Assembly: GCA_003137095.1 (NCBI GenBank)
Contig: PLET01000048.1
Span: 52,886-90,472, forward strand
DNA: 37,587 nucleotides
Direction: 5' to 3'
Source of the DNA: Gammaproteobacteria bacterium
Lineage (GTDB): Bacteria; Pseudomonadota; Gammaproteobacteria; Steroidobacterales; Steroidobacteraceae
Position numbers and translations under genes: made by a program. Shown here one piece after another: positions 18,630 through 27,906 of the stretch (position 1 is its first letter; the number at the start of each line of letters is the position of its first letter). The notes below the pieces were generated by a model. The model was not told where the DNA came from. It searched no databases and saw only the letters and a list, made by a program, of their open reading frames with translations.

Positions 18630-20236
18630 ACAGGCTCCTCGGGTTCCGCGCGCACGGATCGCAGTTTGAAGCGCTGGATCTTGCCGGTCGCCGTCTTCGG
18701 CAGTTCGTCCATGAACTCGATCCATCGCGGGTATTTGTAGGGGGCGAGGCGCGTCTTGACGAAGACTTTGAGTTCCTCGGCCAGCGCCGCCGATGGGGGA
18801 TGGCCGGAATCCAGGACGATATAGGCGGCTGGCTTGACCAGCCGGTCCGCGTCCAGCCGCCCGACCACCGCGGCCTCATGCACCGCGGGGTGGGCCACCA
18901 GTGCGGCCTCGACCTCGATCGGCGAGACGTAGATTCCGCCCACCTTGAGCATGTCATCGGCGCGGCCCGCGTAGACATAGTCGCCATCGGGGTTGGTGAA
19001 GAAGCGGTCGCCGGTGCGCGTCCAGTGTCCCTGGAACGTCGCGCGGCTTCGTTCGTGCTGATTCCAGTAGAACTTGGCGCTGGTCGAGCCGCGCACCCAC
19101 AGGTCGCCGATCTCACCGGGGGGCACGGGCCGGCCCTCCTCGTCGACGATTTTCGCGTCGAAACCCGGCACCGGCACCCCCAGCGTACCGTAGCGGATCC
19201 GGTCGGGTCGGTTGGAAATGAAGATATGCAGCATCTCGGTGGAGCCGATGCCGTCGACGATGTCCACACCGGTGCGTTCCCGCCAGCGGCGCGCGATGCT
19301 CTCGGGCAGCGCCTCGCCGGCGGAATTGCACAGGCGCAGCGACAGCTTCGAGGCTTCCGGCAATGCGTCGCCGGCGAGCATCGCGGCAAACAGCGTCGGT
19401 ACGCCGGAGAAAACCGTGGGCCGGTGCGCGACCAGGCGCGCTGCGACGGCCGCCGGCGTGGCGCGCTCCGCCATCAGTACGGCGGTGGCACCCACCGACA
19501 GCGGAAAGGTCAGCGAATTGCCGAGGCCATAGGCAAAGAACAGCTTCGCGGCCGACAGCGTCACGTCGCTCTCCTTGAGGCCGAGCGTGCCCTGGGCATA
19601 CAGCGCGGCCGTCTCGATCAGGCTCGAATGCACGTGCACGGTCCCCTTGGGCACGCCGGTGGACCCGGAGGAGTAGAGCCAGAAGCAGGGCTCGTCACGC
19701 TGCGTCGGAGCGGTCTTGAATGCCGTGCTCGAGGAGTCGAGCAGATCCGCCAGGCGCAGGGTCCCGGGCGCCGGCGGGGCGGTCGCGCCGGCGATGAGCA
19801 CCTTGCTGAGAAAGGACGACAATGCCAGCGCCGGCTGCACCTGCGGCAGCAGCGCCTCGGAAACCACCAGCAAGGCAGCACGGCTATCGTGCAGCATGTA
19901 GGCATAATCGGCCGCGGTCAGCAGGGTGTTGACCGGGACCGGAACGATGCCCGCCTTGACGGCGCCGAGGAAGGCCACGGGAAAATCGATGCTGTCCTTG
20001 AGGCACAACAAAATGCGCTGCTCCATGTGCAGGCCGAGTGCATGCAGGAGATTCGCGAAGCGATTGACCCGCGCCGCCAGTTCCCCGTAGGTGACGCTGC
20101 CTGCATCGTCGATGTAGGCGGTTTTGCCGGCACGCGCCGGCAGGTTGCGCTCGATCAGATCATGGGCGGCGTTGTACTGCGCCGGGATCTCGAGAACCGG
20201 CGGACTGACGCTCGTGTCGATGCGGGAGAGTTCCAT
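18626..20236 (-). CDS. bclA: Benzoate-CoA ligase
   Basis: A 536-residue adenylate-forming ligase of the benzoate-CoA ligase group: P-loop YSSGSTGVPKG at about 188-198, SAAKLFFAYGLGN (a block characteristic of benzoate/4-hydroxybenzoate ligases), GSTEMLHIF, TGDRFFTNPDGDY, GRADDMLKVGG and the C-terminal catalytic lysine K519 in TATGKIQRFKLR. It forms benzoyl-CoA from benzoate, ATP and CoA, the entry step of the aerobic box pathway and also the source of the BoxR inducer. It lies 12 bp downstream of the DUF4863 gene and divergent from boxC. 2-Aminobenzoate or hydroxybenzoates as secondary substrates cannot be excluded. Confidence 0.93.
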   Translation of the reverse strand: MELSRIDTSVSPPVLEIPAQYNAAHDLIERNLPARAGKTAYIDDAGSVTYGELAARVNRFANLLHALGLHMEQRILLCLKDSIDFPVAFLGAVKAGIVPVPVNTLLTAADYAYMLHDSRAALLVVSEALLPQVQPALALSSFLSKVLIAGATAPPAPGTLRLADLLDSSSTAFKTAPTQRDEPCFWLYSSGSTGVPKGTVHVHSSLIETAALYAQGTLGLKESDVTLSAAKLFFAYGLGNSLTFPLSVGATAVLMAERATPAAVAARLVAHRPTVFSGVPTLFAAMLAGDALPEASKLSLRLCNSAGEALPESIARRWRERTGVDIVDGIGSTEMLHIFISNRPDRIRYGTLGVPVPGFDAKIVDEEGRPVPPGEIGDLWVRGSTSAKFYWNQHERSRATFQGHWTRTGDRFFTNPDGDYVYAGRADDMLKVGGIYVSPIEVEAALVAHPAVHEAAVVGRLDADRLVKPAAYIVLDSGHPPSAALAEELKVFVKTRLAPYKYPRWIEFMDELPKTATGKIQRFKLRSVRAEPEEPV

Positions 20237-20248
20237 GGCCTTGAAGGA

Positions 20249-20716
20249 TCAGGTCTTGGTGAACTCGATGGCACCGGCCGGCAACAGATACAGCACCAGC
20301 GCGCCGCCGTTCGCGACGGTTGGACAATGGCTGGTGCCCTCGCCGTAGACCAGCCAGCCGGCCGGATGCGAGTCGAAGGTTGCGCCCGGGGTGAGCGGCA
20401 TGATCATGTCGATCTCGCCCTGCGGGTGACGATGATGCGGACCGGCCAGATCCTGCATCTGGACCACATCGACGCTGAAACCGTCGAGCCCGGCATCGGG
20501 CTTGATGACGCGGCCGTAGCGAATACCGCCGGCTTCGCGGTTGCACATCCAGCCGGCGGAGATGGCGGCGCGGCACGCTGCAAACAGAGCCTGGAATTGC
20601 GGCCCGGCCGCGGGGAATTGCCGGTTCAGATCCTCCTGCAGGGACTGATCCAGGGTGCGGCCGGCGATCCGCCGGGTGACCTCACTGAGGAGGGCCTTGA
20701 ATTCCTCGACTGTCAT
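20249..20716 (-). CDS. DUF4863 (hydroxylaminobenzoate-lyase-like) protein
   Basis: A 155-residue soluble protein with an N-terminal helical part and a compact cupin-like domain carrying PHHRHPQGEIDM (about 93-104) and GTSHCPTV (about 127-134), which could bind a metal. I recognise the DUF4863 family; from memory, characterised relatives are 4-hydroxylaminobenzoate lyases (PnbB type) of nitrobenzoate degradation. It is first in the ligase operon and directly under BoxR-like operator control. No nitroreductase gene is present, so its work here may be on a benzoate-pathway side product. Function tentative. Confidence 0.8.
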   Translation of the reverse strand: MTVEEFKALLSEVTRRIAGRTLDQSLQEDLNRQFPAAGPQFQALFAACRAAISAGWMCNREAGGIRYGRVIKPDAGLDGFSVDVVQMQDLAGPHHRHPQGEIDMIMPLTPGATFDSHPAGWLVYGEGTSHCPTVANGGALVLYLLPAGAIEFTKT

Positions 20717-20739
20717 GCTGTCATCCGAGTTACGATGGA

Positions 20740-20755
20740 TGCGCAGTATAGTGCA
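20740..20755 (-). promoter_or_regulatory. BoxR-like operator/-10 region of the bclA operon
   Basis: On the minus strand the site reads TGCACTATACTGCG: TGCA, six bases, then a near-TGCA half. It is an inverted near-copy of the site at 20829-20842. The hexamer TATACT inside it (20750-20745 on the minus strand) is a good -10 candidate for the operon starting at 20716. No matching -35 is evident at 17 bp. Occupancy would cover the -10. BzdR/BoxR proteins are known to bind TGCA-rich operators. Confidence 0.6.
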
Positions 20756-20828
20756 TCACCTTGCGGGCGCGAAGTAAACAGCAATGCGAATACGCCTCGC
20801 TTGACTCGCGAGATTCGATGGTCGAAAC

Positions 20829-20842
20829 TGCACTATATTGCA
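20829..20842 (+). promoter_or_regulatory. BoxR-like operator/-10 region of the boxCBA operon
   Basis: Seen: TGCA (20829-20832), CTATAT, TGCA (20839-20842), two half-sites spaced by six bases. TATATT (20834-20839) inside the site is a candidate -10 for the boxC transcript; TTGACT at 20801 is too far (27 bp) to be its -35, so activation or a weak -35 would be needed. Together with the facing copy at 20740-20755 it makes a symmetrical divergent control region. Confidence 0.65.
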
Positions 20843-20887
20843 CCTTGTCCGGGCCGCTGCCCGCAACCCTCAAGAGCCCTCGCGCCC

Positions 20888-22573
20888 ATGGCCGATCCAA
20901 TGACCGCCGAACCCGCCACAGAGACCCCCGTGCCGGTCGATTTCGAGACCCATCCGTCCCGCTACCGGCATTGGCGGCTGTCGTTCGCGGGACGCGTGGC
21001 CACCCTGACCATGGATATCGACGAGGCGGCCGGCATCCGCCCGGGCTACCGGTTGAAGCTCAATTCCTATGACCTCGGGGTCGACATCGAGCTGCATGAC
21101 GCCCTGCAGCGCATCCGCTTCGAGCATCCGGAGGTTGCCACCGTGGTGCTGACCAGCGGCAAGGATCGGATCTTCTGCTCAGGCGCCAATATCTTCATGC
21201 TCGGACTCTCCAGTCACGCGTGGAAGGTGAACTTCTGCAAATTCACCAACGAGACGCGCAACGGCATCGAGGACTCGAGCGCCCATTCGGGACTGAAGTT
21301 TCTCGCCGCCTGCAACGGCACCACCGCGGGCGGCGGCTATGAGCTGGCGCTCGCCTGCGATGAGATCGTGCTCATCGATGATCGCTCCTCGGCCGTGAGC
21401 CTGCCCGAGGTTCCGCTGCTCGGGGTGCTGCCGGGAACCGGCGGCCTGACCCGGCTCACGGACAAGCGCAGGGTGCGCCGCGATCTCGCCGACATTTTCT
21501 GCACCACCGTCGAAGGCGTGCGGGGCCAGCGGGCCCGCGACTGGCGGCTCATCGATGCGCTGGCCAAGCCGCAGGCCTTCGCCGGCTACGTCGAACAGCG
21601 TGCGCTCGCGCTGGCGGCGGCCAGCGACCGGCCGGCCGGCGCCAACGGCGTGCCGCTGCCGCCCCTGGTGCGCAAGGCCAGAACCGATGGCTTTGGCTAC
21701 GCCCATGTGGACGTGAAGCTGGATGCGGGCCGGCGCATCGTGGAGCTCACGGTGGCCGCACCCGAGGATCCGGGCCCGGCGAGCATCGACGACATCCTCA
21801 AGGCCGGCGCGAACTGGTGGCCGCTCAAGATGGCACGCGAACTCGATGATGCCATCCTGAATTTGCGCACCAATCACCTCGACTTCGGGCTCTGGGTGCT
21901 CAAGACCCGCGGCGATGCCGGCCATGTGCTCGCCGCCGAGCGGCAGATGCTCGCCCATCGCGGCCACTGGTTCGTGCGCGAGTGTCTGGGCCAGCTGCGC
22001 CGCACGCTCGCGCGGCTCGACGTGTCCTCACGTTCGATGTTCGCCCTGGTCGAACCCGGCAGCTGTTTCGCCGGCATGTTGCTCGAGATCGCGCTGGCGG
22101 CTGACCGCATTTACCTGTTGAATCAGCCGCCCGGCGAGGGTGGACCGGTGCTCACGCTGTCGGAGGTCAATTTCGGGCTGCTGCCCGCCGTTCACGGCCG
22201 CTCCCGGATCGATGCGCGATTCTACGGCGACGAACCGCAGATCGCGGCCGCCCGCGCCGCGATCGGCTCGCCGCTCGGCGCGGAATCGGCGGGCGCGCTG
22301 GGGCTGGTGACCGCGGCGCCCGATGTCCTCGACTGGCCCGACGAGATCCGCATGGCGCTCGAGGAGCGGGTGAGTTTGTCGCCCGATGCCCTCACGGGCC
22401 TGGAGGCGAACCTGCGCTTCGGGCCAGGCGAGAACCTGGATACCCGCATCTTCGGCCGGCTGTCGGCCTGGCAGAACTGGATTTTCATCCGGCCCAATGC
22501 GGTAGGCGAGTCGGGGGCGCTGAAGGTCTTCGGCACCGGCCGCAAGGCCAAATTCAACCGGGATCGCATCTAG
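20888..22573 (+). CDS. boxC: Benzoyl-CoA-dihydrodiol lyase BoxC
   Basis: A 561-residue double-crotonase protein, the right size for BoxC. The first crotonase core shows NGTTAGGGYELALACDE and SLPEVPLLGVLPGTGG; the second half contains LNQPPGEGGPVLTLSEVNFGLLP and FGTGRKAKFNRDRI, both typical of BoxC. The enzyme opens the epoxidised/hydrated ring of benzoyl-CoA to 3,4-dehydroadipyl-CoA semialdehyde and formate. The frame stays open far upstream on the plus strand over the bclA genes, but homology begins near VPVDFETHPSRYRHW, so ATG 20888 (or 20900) is the start. First gene of the boxCBA operon, 4 bp before boxB. Confidence 0.94.
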   Translation: MADPMTAEPATETPVPVDFETHPSRYRHWRLSFAGRVATLTMDIDEAAGIRPGYRLKLNSYDLGVDIELHDALQRIRFEHPEVATVVLTSGKDRIFCSGANIFMLGLSSHAWKVNFCKFTNETRNGIEDSSAHSGLKFLAACNGTTAGGGYELALACDEIVLIDDRSSAVSLPEVPLLGVLPGTGGLTRLTDKRRVRRDLADIFCTTVEGVRGQRARDWRLIDALAKPQAFAGYVEQRALALAAASDRPAGANGVPLPPLVRKARTDGFGYAHVDVKLDAGRRIVELTVAAPEDPGPASIDDILKAGANWWPLKMARELDDAILNLRTNHLDFGLWVLKTRGDAGHVLAAERQMLAHRGHWFVRECLGQLRRTLARLDVSSRSMFALVEPGSCFAGMLLEIALAADRIYLLNQPPGEGGPVLTLSEVNFGLLPAVHGRSRIDARFYGDEPQIAAARAAIGSPLGAESAGALGLVTAAPDVLDWPDEIRMALEERVSLSPDALTGLEANLRFGPGENLDTRIFGRLSAWQNWIFIRPNAVGESGALKVFGTGRKAKFNRDRI

Positions 22574-22576
22574 GAC

Positions 22577-24010
<1,434 letters not shown>

Positions 24011-24022
24011 GGACACCTCCGG

Positions 24023-25237
24023 GTGAGCGCCACGCTCGCCCGACAGCACGTGATCGATCCGGAGGTGTGCATCCGCTGCAACACCTGCGAGTCGACCTGC
24101 CCGCAGAAAGCGGTGACCCACGATGAGCGCAATTACGTGGTGCATTTCGATCTTTGCAATGCCTGCGGAGCGTGTATCTCGCCCTGTCCCACCGGCGCCA
24201 TCGATCACTGGCGGCAGGTGCCGAGCGCCGCGCCCTACAGCATCGCGGAACAATTGAGCTGGGATTCGCTGCCGGAGCAGGCCGCGCTCGCGGTCCACGA
24301 CGGCGGTGGAATGCCGCCGGAAGTGCTCGCCGCGACGCAAGCGGCGAGTGCCGGCCAGGGCGGAGCCGTGAGTGCCCCCTGGTCGGCGCAAACCCCGCAG
24401 GTGAATCTGTACCCGGTGGCTGCTCCGGCGATCGCGCGGGTGGCCGGGAACCTGCGTCTCACCGACGCCGATGCCAGCTGCGACATCCGCCACATCGTGC
24501 TCGACTTCGGTGCCACCGCCATGCCGGTGCTGGAGGGGCAGTCGATCGGAATCCTGCCCCCGGGCGCGAACGCCGATCACCGCCCGCATTACATCCGTTT
24601 GTATTCGATCGCGAGCCCGCGCGACGGCGAGCGGCCGAATTACAACAACCTGTCGATCACGGTCAAGCGCGTGACCGAGGATCACGCCGGCAAGCCGACT
24701 CTCGGCGTGTGCTCGAATTATCTGTGCGATCTGAAGGCGGGCGATGAGGTCAGGGTGGTCGGACCCTATGGCTCGACTTTTCTAATGCCCAACCATCCGG
24801 GTGCCAATCTCCTGATGATCTGCACCGGCACGGGCTCGGCGCCCATGCGCGCCATGACCGAGCGGCGCCGGCGCCGCCGCGCCCTGAAGGAGCCGGGCGA
24901 AACCATGCTGTTCTTCGGGGCGCGCGCGCCGGGCGAGTTGCCGTATTTCGGCCCGCTCATGAAGCTGCCGAAGGAATTCATCGACGTGAATCTGGCACTC
25001 TCGCGCATGCCCGGCGAATCGCGGCGCTACGTGCAGGATCGGATCCGCGAACGCGGCCCGGATGTGGCGCGGTTGCTGGCGCATGCGGAGACCTACGTCT
25101 ACATCTGCGGGCTCAAGGGCATGGAACTCGGCGTGGATGCGGCCTTCGACGAGGTCTGCCGCGAACACGGCATGGATTGGCGGGAATTGCTGGCGCGCCT
25201 GCGTCAGGGCGGCCGCTTTCACGTGGAGACCTATTGA
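24023..25237 (+). CDS. boxA: Benzoyl-CoA 2,3-epoxidase, reductase subunit BoxA
   Basis: A 404-residue iron-sulfur flavoprotein. The N terminus has two [4Fe-4S] ferredoxin motifs, C16-x2-C19-x2-C22-x3-C26 and C45-x2-C48-x2-C51-x3-C55. A ferredoxin-NADP reductase-type module follows, with FAD contact RLYSIASP and nucleotide-binding [12 protein letters not shown]. It carries electrons from NADPH to BoxB. The start is GTG at 24023. The stop overlaps the start of the MaoC-like gene by one base (TGATG), so the two are translationally linked. Confidence 0.95.
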   Translation: MSATLARQHVIDPEVCIRCNTCESTCPQKAVTHDERNYVVHFDLCNACGACISPCPTGAIDHWRQVPSAAPYSIAEQLSWDSLPEQAALAVHDGGGMPPEVLAATQAASAGQGGAVSAPWSAQTPQVNLYPVAAPAIARVAGNLRLTDADASCDIRHIVLDFGATAMPVLEGQSIGILPPGANADHRPHYIRLYSIASPRDGERPNYNNLSITVKRVTEDHAGKPTLGVCSNYLCDLKAGDEVRVVGPYGSTFLMPNHPGANLLMICTGTGSAPMRAMTERRRRRRALKEPGETMLFFGARAPGELPYFGPLMKLPKEFIDVNLALSRMPGESRRYVQDRIRERGPDVARLLAHAETYVYICGLKGMELGVDAAFDEVCREHGMDWRELLARLRQGGRFHVETY

Positions 25238-25689
25238 TGCAGTTTCAAGACTTGCACGCGGGACTGGTCATCGAGGCCGGTCCGCGCCCGGTCACGGAGG
25301 CGGAGATTCTCGAGTTCGCCACGCGCTACGATCCGCAATGGTTCCACATCGACCGGGAAAGGGCCGCCAAGGGGCGCTGGAAGGGCCTCATCGCGAGCGG
25401 CTGGCAAACCGGGGCCATCTGCATGGAACTGATGGTCAAGAACGTCCTGCAGGATTCCAGCTCCTTCGGTTCACCGGGAATGGACGCCATCCGGTGGCTC
25501 GAACCCGTGCGCCCGGGCGATGCGTTGAGCTTGAAATGCCGGGTGCTCGAATGCAGCGTGTCCGCCTCGGGCGGCACGGGCGTCGTGCGGTGGACCTGGC
25601 AGCTGTGGAACCAGGCGGCTGTGCAGGTGTTCGAGATGACGGGCACCAGTCTGTTCGCGCTGAAGGACAGGCCTCCGCCGGGCGCCTGA
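25237..25689 (+). CDS. MaoC-like (R)-hydratase-fold protein
   Basis: A 150-residue single hotdog-fold protein of the MaoC dehydratase family. The segment DPQWFHIDRERAAKGRWKGLIASGWQTGAI holds the aspartate and histidine of the hydratase-2 active site and the conserved GLIASGW turn. Such proteins add water to enoyl-CoA thioesters or act as thioesterases. Placed between boxA and the fused hydratase/dehydrogenase, it may hydrate a dehydroadipyl-CoA or cinnamoyl-CoA intermediate, or spare the crotonase domain of its neighbour. TGATG overlap with boxA. Confidence 0.87.
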   Translation: MQFQDLHAGLVIEAGPRPVTEAEILEFATRYDPQWFHIDRERAAKGRWKGLIASGWQTGAICMELMVKNVLQDSSSFGSPGMDAIRWLEPVRPGDALSLKCRVLECSVSASGGTGVVRWTWQLWNQAAVQVFEMTGTSLFALKDRPPPGA

Positions 25690-25692
25690 CCG

Positions 25693-27825
25693 ATGATGCC
25701 GGCCGCTGCAGTCCCGCTGGTGAACCTGCGCCTCGAGCGCGGCGTCGCCATCCTCACCCTGGACCATCCGCCGGTCAACGCCCTGTCGAGCGCGCTGCGG
25801 CTCGCGCTGTATGAACACGTGCGGGAGCTGTCCGCGGACCGGTCCATCCTGGCATTGATCCTGACCGGCGCAGGCCGCGGTTTTTGTGCGGGCGCCGACA
25901 TCCGGGATCTCAGTGGCGCAGCCCAGCCGCCGACGCTGCCGGATCTGGTGGCGCTGCTGGCGCACTCGCGAACTCCGGTGATCGCCGCTCTGCATGGCGC
26001 GGTGCTCGGCGGCGGACTGGAACTCGCGCTCGGCGCGCATCACCGGATTGCGGATGCCGGCGCCATGTTCGGCCTGCCGGAAATCAAGCTCGGACTGATC
26101 CCGGGGGCCGGCGGCACCCAGCGGCTGCCGCGGTTGATCGGCATGCCGGCGGCGCTCGGGCTGATCTTGAGCGGTGAGAGCATCGGCGCGGCGCGTGCGC
26201 TCGAGCTTGGCCTCATCGATGAGCTGGCCGGCGACGTGCTGGCAGCGGCGCTGGCGGCGGCGCGGCGTTTGGCGGCCGCGGGTCCGGCCGATGCCGGCCG
26301 GCTGCGCCGGCTCGACGAGCTGCCGGTGAGCGGCGATGACGAAACGCCCTTGAATGACGCCGCCGCCGGCCTGGCGGCCCGCAAGCCGTTGCTGCCGGCG
26401 CCCCTGAAGGCGATCGAAGCACTGCGCGCCGCGGCCGAGTTACCCTTCGAGGAGGGCATGAAGGTCGAACGCAGCGCTTTCCTCGCGCTGCGGGACTCGC
26501 CCGAGTCCGCCGCCCTGCGCCATGCCTTCGCGGCCGAGCGCGAAGCCGCCCGGCTTCCGGCCACACTCGCCGCCGTGCCGACGCGCCGCATCGGCACCGC
26601 CGCGGTGGTCGGTGCCGGCACCATGGGGCAGGGGATTGCGCTGGTGCTGGCCGAGGCCGGCATCCCGGTGCAGCTGGTGGATGCGGAGCAGGCCGCTCTG
26701 CAGCGGGCCCTCGCGTCGATCGCGGGCATCAACCGCTCACGCGTGGCGCGCGGCAAGCTCTCGGCGGAACAAGAAGCGGCGCTCAGCGCGCGCATCCGCC
26801 CCACCGTGAACCTTGAGGACCTGAAGGACACGGATTTCGTGATCGAGGCGGTGTTCGAGGATGTTGCGGTCAAGAGTGCCGTGCTCGGGCGCCTGGATGG
26901 GATTCTCAAGCCCGGTGCTCTCCTGGCAAGCAACACCTCATACCTCGACATCGACGATCTGGCGGCCGCGACGCGCCGTCCGCAGGATGTGATCGGCATG
27001 CATTTTTTCAGCCCGGCGCAGGTGATGCGGCTGCTCGAGGTGGTGCCCGGTGCCCGCACCGATCCGAGCGCCCAGGCCACGGCATTGGCGCTCGCCAAGC
27101 GCCTCGGCAAGCAGGCGGTGCTGGTGGGCAATGCGCGCGGCTTCGTCGGCAATCGCATGCTGGCGCGCCGCACGCGGGAAGCGTATTTCCTGCTGGAGGA
27201 GGGTGCCACGCCCTGGCAGGTCGATGCGGCCTTCACCGATTTCGGCTTTCCCATGGGACCCTTTGCCGTCGGCGACCTGTCGGGGCTGGACATCGGCTGG
27301 CGCAATCGCCGGGCGGTGTTCGACCGGCTCACGCCGCGTGAGCAGCGCTGTACCCTGCTCGATCAGCTCATCGATGCCGGCAGGCTGGGCCAGAAGGCCG
27401 GCCGCGGCTTCTACCGCTATGACGCCGAGCGCCGCGCGCAGCCGGATCCCGAGGTGGAGTCCCTGATCGAGCGGCATGCCCGCGCCGTGGGCCGTGAGCG
27501 CCGGGCGTTCGGCAGCGAGGAGATCCTCGAGCGCTGCCTGATCGCCATGATCGACGAAGGCGCCCGCATTCTCGGGGAGAGGCGTGCGCGCAGCGCCGCG
27601 GACATCGATGTGGTGTGGCTGCACGGCTATGGGTTTCCGCGCCACCGTGGCGGACCCATGTACCACGCCGATCAGCTGGGTCTTGCGGCCGTGCGCGATG
27701 CGATCTTGCGCTACCAGGCGGAACATGGCGCGCAATATTGGGCGGTGGCGCCCGTGCTCGAGAGCCTGGCGGCGGCCGGTGGCACCTTTGGATCGTGGTC
27801 GCCGGCGCTGCCGGAGGCCGCGTGA
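25693..27825 (+). CDS. Fused enoyl-CoA hydratase/3-hydroxyacyl-CoA dehydrogenase (FadB/FadJ-like), copy 2
   Basis: A 710-residue paralogue of the protein at 1488-3608 with the same domain order. The crotonase domain has [12 protein letters not shown] and both acid residues, E110 and E130 ([17 protein letters not shown]). Then come the NAD motif GAGTMGQG, the catalytic-His segment MHFFSPAQVMRLLEV, GFVGNRM and the C-terminal helices ending in VDVVWLHGYGFPRHRGGP-like sequence. In this operon it could turn dehydroadipyl-CoA into 3-oxoadipyl-CoA after BoxC, or oxidise a cinnamoyl-CoA side chain made by the ligase downstream. The sequence does not decide between them; both fit the adjacent thiolase. 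Confidence 0.93.
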   Translation: MMPAAAVPLVNLRLERGVAILTLDHPPVNALSSALRLALYEHVRELSADRSILALILTGAGRGFCAGADIRDLSGAAQPPTLPDLVALLAHSRTPVIAALHGAVLGGGLELALGAHHRIADAGAMFGLPEIKLGLIPGAGGTQRLPRLIGMPAALGLILSGESIGAARALELGLIDELAGDVLAAALAAARRLAAAGPADAGRLRRLDELPVSGDDETPLNDAAAGLAARKPLLPAPLKAIEALRAAAELPFEEGMKVERSAFLALRDSPESAALRHAFAAEREAARLPATLAAVPTRRIGTAAVVGAGTMGQGIALVLAEAGIPVQLVDAEQAALQRALASIAGINRSRVARGKLSAEQEAALSARIRPTVNLEDLKDTDFVIEAVFEDVAVKSAVLGRLDGILKPGALLASNTSYLDIDDLAAATRRPQDVIGMHFFSPAQVMRLLEVVPGARTDPSAQATALALAKRLGKQAVLVGNARGFVGNRMLARRTREAYFLLEEGATPWQVDAAFTDFGFPMGPFAVGDLSGLDIGWRNRRAVFDRLTPREQRCTLLDQLIDAGRLGQKAGRGFYRYDAERRAQPDPEVESLIERHARAVGRERRAFGSEEILERCLIAMIDEGARILGERRARSAADIDVVWLHGYGFPRHRGGPMYHADQLGLAAVRDAILRYQAEHGAQYWAVAPVLESLAAAGGTFGSWSPALPEAA

Positions 27826-27906
27826 GCAGGTGCTGCATCACGCAAAACGCGGCATCGCCCGGCTGAGGCTTGCTTCAAGAAACATCGGCATCGAGGACTG
27901 ACTGAC

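Noticed and set aside
18800-20887. Plus-strand open frame continuous with boxC, giving a 1257-residue protein
   Set aside because: The added part lies antisense to bclA and the DUF4863 gene, has no recognisable domain, and BoxC homology begins near 20930. It is a GC-rich antisense shadow.
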